Source of the DNA: Ghiorsea sp.
Lineage (GTDB): Bacteria > Pseudomonadota > Zetaproteobacteria > Mariprofundales > Mariprofundaceae
Assembly (NCBI GenBank): GCA_027019685.1
Contig: JALUWH010000128.1
Location: 1-12,777 of the forward strand
Length of the DNA stretch: 12,777 bases
Reading direction: 5' to 3'
Position numbers and translations under genes: made by a program. This document shows positions 6,738 to 12,777 of the stretch, one piece after another; the first letter of the stretch is position 1; each line of letters opens with the position of its first letter. Below the pieces are notes generated by a model. The model was not told the origin of the DNA, made no database searches, and was given only the letters and a program-made list of their open reading frames with translations.

Positions 6738-7850
6738 CTAGCTACGCTTAGGCAACCTAAACGAAATAACACCCCGTTGTTGCACCGTCCACAACAACCA
6801 AAGACCTACTGCCATGAATACACCGAGAACCACCCACAGCGACCACCATGGAAGTATACCCAGCTCAGTCTTCCTAAACACAATCATCTCAGCTTGATTA
6901 ATTGCCCACATCACAAGACTAGCAAATAAAAAGACCGCTCCCTGTTTGCTGCGTTTCGCTCTTAAACTAATTGGAACAGCGTAGCAAAAGAGTACCAATA
7001 CCGACAATGCCAATACCCAACGGAAATGCCAGTTTGCAATATGTGCAGGGCTTACATTATCCAAGCTTAAAGCGTGGAATAATGAAATGGCATCCATATA
7101 ACCTGGTGGTTTATTTGCGCCAAGCTCCAAGTAACGTTTTCTTTCCGTTAAAGGTACAACAATATCATAATTGGAAAACTTGACTGAACGTAACTGGTCT
7201 TTTTCACCAATCAACTGGCTACCTGAATATAATGAAACCACTAAACCTGCATCAACCCTTGATAACACAGCCTTTTCTGAGAAATATGTTACCACTTCAC
7301 CTGTTTTACTGCGTGAATCCGTCAACATAAAGTTTGCATAAGAGCCATCACTATTTTTACCATCAAAATATAAGACCATATCATCAATATCATCGATAAA
7401 ACGCCGCGGTTCAAAAGATGGCGCAGCATTTAATGCATTCAGCTTGGCTGAAATATTATATGAGACGACTTTGCCCATAGGCACTAATTGTAAAGTAAGT
7501 AAAAACATGACAAAGGTAAGCAGTACACCCATCCAGAATACGGGTGCTAAAACATTAAGAATAGAGCGACCACCTGCATACATCACATCCAATTCACTGC
7601 TGCCTTGTAAATCTAAAATTAACTTGATGAGAGCAAAAAAGAACGCAATGGGTATGGTCAGCACCAAGTCCATAGGTACCATAGATATAAATAAAGAAAG
7701 CGTAAGCTCTAATGGTGCTTCATGCTCTACGAGTATAGGTAACCAAATTGAGACTTTGCGAATTAGAAAAATCGCATTAATTAAAACGAATATGACAATA
7801 AATGGCATTGCCCATAAACGTAAAATATAAAGGTTAAGCGTGGAAAACAC
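6738..7850 (-). CDS. lptF: LptF/LptG-family LPS export permease
   Basis: The 370-residue inner-membrane protein has the YjgP/YjgQ fold. Membrane segments lie at about residues 14-33, 50-78 and 98-124. A periplasmic beta-rich (jellyroll-like) domain covers about 125-270, and further membrane segments lie at about 275-296, 303-322 and 333-355. SSELDVMYAGG (84-94) is the typical cytoplasmic loop that contacts the LptB ATPase. LptF and LptG form the channel that lifts lipopolysaccharide towards the periplasmic bridge. I favour LptF, but LptG cannot be excluded from sequence alone, and no second permease gene is adjacent. The start is GTG at 7850 with GGGA six bases upstream. It lies 27 bases after cysS and ends the kdsA-to-lptF gene run. 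Confidence 0.85.
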   Translation of the reverse strand: MFSTLNLYILRLWAMPFIVIFVLINAIFLIRKVSIWLPILVEHEAPLELTLSLFISMVPMDLVLTIPIAFFFALIKLILDLQGSSELDVMYAGGRSILNVLAPVFWMGVLLTFVMFLLTLQLVPMGKVVSYNISAKLNALNAAPSFEPRRFIDDIDDMVLYFDGKNSDGSYANFMLTDSRSKTGEVVTYFSEKAVLSRVDAGLVVSLYSGSQLIGEKDQLRSVKFSNYDIVVPLTERKRYLELGANKPPGYMDAISLFHALSLDNVSPAHIANWHFRWVLALSVLVLFCYAVPISLRAKRSKQGAVFLFASLVMWAINQAEMIVFRKTELGILPWWSLWVVLGVFMAVGLWLLWTVQQRGVISFRLPKRS

Positions 7851-7877
7851 TACGTTTCCCGCTTAAAACACATGCTA

Positions 7878-9227
7878 TTAGACTTTTTTCCATCGTGTGC
7901 CTTCTGCACTATCTTCCAAGACAATACCTTGAGCCAATAACTCATCACGAATGGCATCGGCTTTGCCATAATCCTTAGCTTTTTTAGCCTCATCACGCGC
8001 CAAAACCAAAGCTTCAATTGCTGTGGCATTAACATCAGCACCTTGAAACCAGACATCAGGTTCATAGTTAAGAATATTCAGCATTTGGCTCATCGCTACA
8101 AACGAAGTGGCAAGGTTTTCATCATATTGTTTATTCAAAGCTCGACATGTCTCAAATAATATTGCTACGGCTTCTGCCGTATTAAAATCATCATTCATGG
8201 CATCAACAAAAGCTTGAGGTAATTCACCAGCTTGCACATCAATCAACTTACGCTTGCTTTCATAAAGCCTATCCAAACCAGCTTTAGCAACATCTAAGGC
8301 AGCATCCGAATAATCCAGTGGTGAGCGGTAATGTGTGCTTAAAATAAACATACGTAACACTTCTGGGTCATACCGCTCTAAAACTTCTGCAATGGTAAAG
8401 AAGTTACCCAAAGACTTGGACATCTTCTCTGCATTGATATTCACAAAACCGTTATGCAACCAATATTTAGCAAAGTCACCACCGTTTGCTGCTCTAGCTT
8501 GTGCGATTTCATTTTCATGATGTGGAAATTTCAAATCCATACCACCACCATGAATATCAAAAGTAGCCCCAAGATGTTTGCAGCTCATGGCTGAACACTC
8601 AATATGCCAGCCAGGGCGACCTTTGCCCCATGGTGAATCCCAAGAAGGCTCACCCGCTTTGGCTTGCTTCCACAATACAAAATCAAGTGGGTCATGTTTA
8701 TGGTGGTCGACATCAACCCTGCTTCCTGATTCTAATTCATCAATATTTTTACCCGATAACTTGCCATATTCAGCAAACTGGCGCACGGCATACAACACAT
8801 CACCCGAATCAGCTACATAAGCAAAGCCTTTTTCAATCAAAGCCTGAATCATTTCAATCATTTCAGGCATGTGTGTGGTTGCTCTAGGCTCTAACGTAGG
8901 GCGCAAACAACCCAAAGCATCCATATCACGGTGAAATGCATCAATCATAGACTGAGTCAGCTCATCAATATCTATATTTGCCAGTTGCGCACGTTGAATA
9001 ATTTTGTCATCCACATCTGTAAAGTTGCGAACATAACTCACAGCATAACCTGATGTCTGTAGCCAGCGATAAATGGTATCAAATACCACCATTACACGGG
9101 CATGCCCAACATGACATTGGTCATAAACCGTAACGCCACAAACATACATACCCACTTTACCAGCCTCTAAAGGCTGAAAAGTTTCTTTTTGACGCGAAAG
9201 TGAATTATAAACTTGCAACGCTGACAT
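7878..9227 (-). CDS. cysS: Cysteine--tRNA ligase
   Basis: CysRS charges tRNA-Cys. The 449-residue class I synthetase has HVGH (39-42, the HIGH motif) and KMSKS (268-272). The four zinc ligands that select cysteine are Cys30, Cys211, His236 and Glu240, placed as in E. coli CysRS. GWHIECSAM and FDIHGGGMDLKFPHHENE-like signatures flank the active site, and the C-terminal anticodon-binding region is complete, ending in TRWKKV. The ATG at 9227 shares its A with the gltX TGA (TGATG), and AGGA lies eight bases upstream. A TTG three bases earlier is less likely. Translational coupling to gltX is expected. Confidence 0.97.
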   Translation of the reverse strand: MSALQVYNSLSRQKETFQPLEAGKVGMYVCGVTVYDQCHVGHARVMVVFDTIYRWLQTSGYAVSYVRNFTDVDDKIIQRAQLANIDIDELTQSMIDAFHRDMDALGCLRPTLEPRATTHMPEMIEMIQALIEKGFAYVADSGDVLYAVRQFAEYGKLSGKNIDELESGSRVDVDHHKHDPLDFVLWKQAKAGEPSWDSPWGKGRPGWHIECSAMSCKHLGATFDIHGGGMDLKFPHHENEIAQARAANGGDFAKYWLHNGFVNINAEKMSKSLGNFFTIAEVLERYDPEVLRMFILSTHYRSPLDYSDAALDVAKAGLDRLYESKRKLIDVQAGELPQAFVDAMNDDFNTAEAVAILFETCRALNKQYDENLATSFVAMSQMLNILNYEPDVWFQGADVNATAIEALVLARDEAKKAKDYGKADAIRDELLAQGIVLEDSAEGTRWKKV

Positions 9228-10624
9228 CAAATCAATCCTAAAACCTGCTTTAAACGTGTTTGTACACCAGCTTCATCCAAAAACACCACAACTTTACTCA
9301 TTTCAGGACCATGTGCTTGCCCTGTAAGCGCAATACGCAAAGGCATAAATAAAGCCTTACCTTTTGCGCCTGTTTCTTCTTTAAGCGCAGTTGTCCAAGC
9401 CTTCCAATCAGTACAATCAGCTGCTTGGCTTGTGTTTAAAGCAGCTTCAAAGAAAGCTGCACCAGATACTTTGAGAACATCTAAATCCTTATCATCAAAT
9501 GATGTATTCGCATCAAACAAACGTTTAAATTGCAAAACATCTTCAATGCGGCTGAGATTTCCCGCCATCATTTCAGTGAACACCAAGGCTTGTTGCTCAC
9601 CCAATTCAATACCGCTATTTGCCAATGTTTGTTGTAACATAGGAGCTAACTCTGCAATGGGTTTTGCATGTAATATTTTGGTATGCCAACGCCACATTTC
9701 ATCATTGGACCAACGCACTGAAGATGTGGATAAATGTTCAATATTTGTGTGTTGTATCAAAGCATCCAGAGTCACCGCATCATCAGGGATATTTGGGTGA
9801 CCCAAACGAATCATGGCTTGTTGCAAAGCTTCTGGAAACAGTCCCGCTGCTCTTAAGTCTGCCACACTGTGGCTTCCCGTACGCTTGGATAGTTTCGCCC
9901 CATCTTCACCCAATAATAAACCATGATGCAAACATACAGGTGCTGTATAACCCAAAGATTCCAGCATCCATACTTGATATGCTGAGTTGGTTAAGTGGTC
10001 ATCTCCACGCAACACATGGCTAATACCATCCACTGCATCATCAATCGCATTGGGCAACAAAAAGGTAAATGTACCGTCTGAACGTACAACCACAGGGTCA
10101 TCCAAATCTTTGCGCAAAAATACCACATTATCACGTAACAAATCAGGAACCGTGACTTCGCCACTATCTGCATGCACTGCCAAACGCCAAGTATGGGTTT
10201 CCCCCGCATCCAATTTGGCTTGTCTTTCTTCAGCCAATAGTGCACGACAACGCCCATTATAACGCGGCGGAAGCCCACGAGATGTGGAAAGTTTTCTATC
10301 TAAATTCAATTGACTTTCTGAACAAAAACAAGGATATGCAAGATTCTCTACTGCCAACTTGTCCAATGCTTCTTGATGCTGTGCTGCATGTTGGGATTGA
10401 AATAAAGGCTCATCATCCCATTGCAAACCTAACCACAACATATCTTCTTTAAGCGCATCAATATATTGCTGCTCAGAGCGACTTTGGTCGGTATCTTCAA
10501 AACGCAGTAAAAATTTACCACCCATCTTCTTGGCAAACATCCAGTTCAACATGGCTGTGCGCACATTGCCAAGATGCATCAAACCTGTAGGCGATGGTGC
10601 AAAACGTGTTACTACTTTACTCAT
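9227..10624 (-). CDS. gltX: Glutamate--tRNA ligase
   Basis: GluRS charges tRNA-Glu. The 465-residue class I enzyme has RFAPSPTG followed by HLGN (17-20, HIGH motif) and KLSKR (244-248, KMSKS motif). A zinc-type element is formed by Cys99, Cys101, Tyr122 and Cys126. HVLRGDDHLTNSAYQ and a C-terminal KALFMPLRIALTG block are family signatures. Two ATGs in a row (10627, 10624) are possible starts. I chose 10624 because AGAGGA is six bases from it but only three from the other; it also gives a TGATG overlap with the ftsB stop, the same junction as with cysS. The segment after KLSKR (LRAAGLFPEALQQAMIRLGHPN) is less usual than the standard GluRS block, so a GluRS2-like type is possible. Confidence 0.95.
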   Translation of the reverse strand: MSKVVTRFAPSPTGLMHLGNVRTAMLNWMFAKKMGGKFLLRFEDTDQSRSEQQYIDALKEDMLWLGLQWDDEPLFQSQHAAQHQEALDKLAVENLAYPCFCSESQLNLDRKLSTSRGLPPRYNGRCRALLAEERQAKLDAGETHTWRLAVHADSGEVTVPDLLRDNVVFLRKDLDDPVVVRSDGTFTFLLPNAIDDAVDGISHVLRGDDHLTNSAYQVWMLESLGYTAPVCLHHGLLLGEDGAKLSKRTGSHSVADLRAAGLFPEALQQAMIRLGHPNIPDDAVTLDALIQHTNIEHLSTSSVRWSNDEMWRWHTKILHAKPIAELAPMLQQTLANSGIELGEQQALVFTEMMAGNLSRIEDVLQFKRLFDANTSFDDKDLDVLKVSGAAFFEAALNTSQAADCTDWKAWTTALKEETGAKGKALFMPLRIALTGQAHGPEMSKVVVFLDEAGVQTRLKQVLGLI

Positions 10625-10932
10625 CATTGTTCCTCTTTCTCAGCCTGTGGTGCTGCATCCACTTTTTCATCAGCCTTAGGCATAATTAACATATATTCAT
10701 CGGGGTAAACATAACCCAATTCCCGACGAATAACCTCTTCTAAGGTTTTAGGGTCTTCGCGCAAACGAATAATTTCTTCTTTTAAACGCGTCTCTTCTGC
10801 TCGCAAACGATTAATCTCTTGCTGCAAGACTTGCTGCTGTTCACGCTCATGCTGAAACACAAAGTACCCATGGTCTGAGAAGATTAAATCCCAAATCATG
10901 AGTACTATAATGACCAGCCCAAGGGCATACAA
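10624..10932 (-). CDS. ftsB: Cell division protein FtsB (septum formation initiator family)
   Basis: FtsB joins FtsL and FtsQ in the division septum. From the TTG at 10932 it has 102 residues: a short hydrophobic helix (about 2-18), a coiled coil rich in Glu, Arg and Leu (about 25-60), and the conserved EEVIRRELGYVYPDE segment (64-78), then a polar acidic tail. The start is uncertain. The TTG has no Shine-Dalgarno site and leaves no charged residue before the helix. The open frame continues upstream without ATG, GTG or TTG to a CTG at 10971, adding a basic leader (KKYNLKWF) that would suit the membrane orientation. An internal ATG would destroy the helix. It lies directly after eno, a conserved pairing, and its TGA overlaps the gltX start. 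Confidence 0.88.
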   Translation of the reverse strand: MYALGLVIIVLMIWDLIFSDHGYFVFQHEREQQQVLQQEINRLRAEETRLKEEIIRLREDPKTLEEVIRRELGYVYPDEYMLIMPKADEKVDAAPQAEKEEQ

Positions 10933-10974
10933 AAACCAAGTGGAAAACCACTTTAAGTTATACTTTTTCAGATG

Positions 10975-12255
10975 TTACGCCCGTGAAAATGTGGACAAAC
11001 CAGCATATTTTGCTCGGCTGCCCAACTCTTCTTCAATGCGTAAAAGCTGATTGTATTTTGCCATACGATCAGAACGCGAAGCTGAACCCGTTTTAATTTG
11101 TCCACAAGATAATGCCACTGCCAAATCAGCAATCGTTGTATCTTCTGTTTCACCCGAACGATGTGACATCATAGAGCGGTAACCCGCATCATGTGCCATG
11201 CTTACTGCAGCAATGGTTTCTGTTAAAGTACCGATTTGGTTCACTTTCACCAACAATGCATTGGCAATACCTTTATCAATACCTTCTTGCAAAATTTCAG
11301 GATTGGTCACAAACAAATCATCACCAACCAATTGCACTTTGTCAGCGATACGGTCGGTAAGAATCTTCCAGCCATTCCAATCATTTTCATCCAAACCATC
11401 TTCAACAGATACGATTGGGTATTGGTCACATAACTTTTCAATAAAGTCCACCATGCCTTCAGCATCCAGCTTACGTCCGCCTTCACCATCTAAGACATAC
11501 ATACCATCTTTATAAAACTCAGATGCAGCCATATCTGTACAAAGTACAATGTCAGAACCTGCTTTTAAGCCAACTTTTTCAATGGCTTCAAGAATAACAG
11601 TGATACCCTCTTCATTGGAACCAAGGTTTGGAGCAAAACCACCTTCATCACCCACTGCCGTAATGTGACCACCTTTTTGCAATACTGATTTCAGTGCATG
11701 GAATACTTCCGTGCCCATATCCATAGCTTCAGTAAAACTCGAAGCTCCTGCTGGAGCAATCATATACTCTTGAAAATCAATGCTATTATCTGCGTGCGAA
11801 CCGCCATTAATCACATTCATGCATGGTACTGGCATCAATACTGCGTCATCCCCGCCAATATAGCGGAACAATGATACTTCATCTTCTGCTGCTTGTGCTT
11901 TGGCAACAGCCATAGATACACCCAAAATTGCATTGGCACCCAAACGTCCTTTGTTGGCTGTGCCATCAAGTTCAATCAATACATGGTCTAAACCACGTTG
12001 GTCTGCTGCATCCAAATCAATCACTGATTTTGCAATTTCACCATTTACATTTGCTACGGCTTTACGTACACCTTTACCACCCAAACGTTTGTCACCATCA
12101 CGCATCTCTACTGCTTCACGTTGCCCTGTAGATGCACCACTTGGTACTGCTGCACGACCGAATGCGCCTGAATCCAATCTCACATCAACTTCTACTGTTG
12201 GATTACCACGCGAATCAAAAATTTCACGGCCATGTACACTTACTATCTTACTCAC
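10975..12255 (-). CDS. eno: Enolase (phosphopyruvate hydratase)
   Basis: Enolase converts 2-phosphoglycerate to phosphoenolpyruvate in the cytoplasm. All 426 residues align with the bacterial family. The N-terminal REIFDSRGNPTVEV, the mobile loop PSGASTG (38-44), GGSHADN (151-157), acid/base residues Glu204 and Lys337 within the LLVKVNQIGTLTET signature (334-347), Mg ligands Asp241, Glu285 and Asp312, and SHRSGETED (364-372) are all present. The start is GTG at 12255 with AGGAG six bases upstream. Enolase also binds the RNase E degradosome in many proteobacteria, which cannot be judged here. The gene lies 124 bases downstream of kdsA and is followed at once by ftsB. Confidence 0.98.
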   Translation of the reverse strand: MSKIVSVHGREIFDSRGNPTVEVDVRLDSGAFGRAAVPSGASTGQREAVEMRDGDKRLGGKGVRKAVANVNGEIAKSVIDLDAADQRGLDHVLIELDGTANKGRLGANAILGVSMAVAKAQAAEDEVSLFRYIGGDDAVLMPVPCMNVINGGSHADNSIDFQEYMIAPAGASSFTEAMDMGTEVFHALKSVLQKGGHITAVGDEGGFAPNLGSNEEGITVILEAIEKVGLKAGSDIVLCTDMAASEFYKDGMYVLDGEGGRKLDAEGMVDFIEKLCDQYPIVSVEDGLDENDWNGWKILTDRIADKVQLVGDDLFVTNPEILQEGIDKGIANALLVKVNQIGTLTETIAAVSMAHDAGYRSMMSHRSGETEDTTIADLAVALSCGQIKTGSASRSDRMAKYNQLLRIEEELGSRAKYAGLSTFSRA

Positions 12256-12261
12256 TTCTTA

Positions 12262-12266
12262 CTCCT
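12262..12266 (-). promoter_or_regulatory. Shine-Dalgarno site for the GTG start of eno
   Basis: AGGAG on the minus strand is six bases from the GTG at 12255. There is no competing ATG in this frame, so the strong site supports GTG as the true initiation codon. Confidence 0.8.
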
Positions 12267-12267
12267 A

Positions 12268-12285
12268 ATCAGCCCCATTGCTGAT
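12268..12285 (-). other. Short hairpin in the eno leader
   Basis: ATCAGC and GCTGAT pair perfectly around a six-base loop, ending two bases before the eno Shine-Dalgarno site. There is no T-run, so it is not a terminator. It could protect the 5' end of a processed eno mRNA or modulate initiation; this is inference. Confidence 0.35.
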
Positions 12286-12315
12286 ACTTCTTCATTATTT
12301 AATTCATTTCTTTCT

Positions 12316-12380
12316 ACCACAGAGGTTGCAGAGAACACAGAGTAAAAATAAACCGCTTTGTGTCTTCATACCTTTGTGGT
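12316..12380. repeat. Long imperfect inverted repeat (CCACAAAG / CTCTGTGG type) between kdsA and eno
   Basis: The left arm 12316-12342 starts ACCACAGAGG and ends AACACAGAG. The right arm 12356-12380 starts CTTTGTGTC and ends CCTTTGTGGT. The outer ten bases pair with one mismatch, the inner eight with one mismatch, and the middle is bulged; the loop is about 13 AT-rich bases. Each arm holds degenerate copies of a CACAGAG/CACAAAG unit. The outer right end overlaps the kdsA stop codon by one base. From memory, similar sequences are scattered through many bacterial genomes as intergenic palindromes. It may act as an mRNA stabiliser or weak terminator after kdsA, or be a small mobile repeat. It lacks a following T-run on the minus strand. 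Confidence 0.7.
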
Positions 12381-12777
12381 TAATACTTTTTAACAACCTT
12401 ATCAATATTTTTTAAAGTCGTTAACATCTCTTCCAAGTCTGCCAATGCTACGGAATTAGGACCATCCGACTTGGCGTTGTCTGGATCGGGATGCACTTCC
12501 ATAAATATGGCAGCCACACCAATACTTACTGCAGCGCGTGACAAGGCTGGGACATATTCCCTATTGCCGCCCGTTGCGCCACCCAAACCACCAGGTTGTT
12601 GCACCGAATGGGTTGCATCAAAAACTACTGGTGCACCCGTTTCACCCATCACTATCAATGAACGAAAGTCCGAAACTAAGTTATTGTAACCAAAACTTGT
12701 GCCTCTGTCACATAACATAATATCCACATTACCCGTAGATTTAGCTTTTTCTAACACATGTGGCATATCCCATGGTG
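12380..12777 (-). CDS. kdsA: 3-deoxy-8-phosphooctulonate synthase (KdsA), C-terminal part
   Basis: The enzyme condenses phosphoenolpyruvate with arabinose 5-phosphate to make KDO-8-phosphate for lipopolysaccharide. The gene runs off the right edge; 132 codons plus the stop are visible and the N-terminal half is missing. Recognisable parts are PWDM, LCDRGTSFGYNNLVSDFRSL, FDATHSVQQPGG and MEVHPDPDNAKSDGPN, which include the active-site His and Glu/Asp positions. PGGLGG with GGNRE and an SDGPN segment look more like the metal-dependent class than E. coli KdsA (CDGPS); the diagnostic N-terminal Cys/Asn lies outside the window. An in-frame ATG at 12766 is internal, not the start. It is the upstream gene of the eno-ftsB-gltX-cysS-lptF run. 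Confidence 0.95.
   Translation of the reverse strand, partial: PWDMPHVLEKAKSTGNVDIMLCDRGTSFGYNNLVSDFRSLIVMGETGAPVVFDATHSVQQPGGLGGATGGNREYVPALSRAAVSIGVAAIFMEVHPDPDNAKSDGPNSVALADLEEMLTTLKNIDKVVKKY

Noticed and set aside
12316..12380. Inverted repeat read as a CRISPR unit or insertion-sequence end
   Set aside because: There is only one palindrome, no spacer array, no transposase gene and no visible target duplication.

Overview
This window is a compact stretch of chromosomal housekeeping genes from a Gram-negative bacterium. kdsA and an LptF-type permease imply a lipopolysaccharide outer membrane. The order kdsA-eno-ftsB is a common proteobacterial arrangement, and a DUF4389 protein and an endonuclease-type MutL also fit a proteobacterium. 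The DNA is AT-leaning by eye. A low-GC zetaproteobacterium or a beta/gamma relative is a guess that this window cannot prove. No tRNA, rRNA, CRISPR, transposase, phage or defence gene is visible, and no gap between genes exceeds about 130 bases.

Layout from left to right. Positions 1-139 hold the 3' end of an unidentified plus-strand gene, which converges on a minus-strand double-cupin protein related to gentisate dioxygenases (157-1056). Upstream of the cupin gene on the same strand is mutL (1128-2930). Diverging from mutL are a membrane DUF4389 protein with a histone-H1-like tail (3010-3510) and a short DTW-domain tRNA modification enzyme (3539-4009). That enzyme meets the next minus-strand operon tail to tail with only 2 bases between the stops. 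This operon, read right to left, is prfC (release factor 3), a GNAT acetyltransferase and a DsbA-fold HCCA-isomerase-like protein (6633 to 4012). It has a plausible extended -10 promoter just upstream of prfC.

The right half (12777 to 6738, minus strand) is a long unidirectional cluster: kdsA (partial), eno, ftsB, gltX, cysS and lptF. The ftsB/gltX and gltX/cysS junctions are both TGATG stop-start overlaps, which suggests translational coupling. The cluster links envelope synthesis (KdsA, LptF), glycolysis (enolase), division (FtsB) and tRNA charging (GluRS, CysRS). A long imperfect inverted repeat of CCACAAAG / CTCTGTGG type lies between kdsA and eno and is the main non-coding structure.

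I found no convincing undescribed multi-gene system. The points most worth a second look are the kdsA-eno palindrome, the DUF4389 protein with a basic tail facing mutL, the missing conventional start of ftsB, the solitary bicupin enzyme, and the minimal DTW protein with an SD-less TTG start inside a small hairpin.
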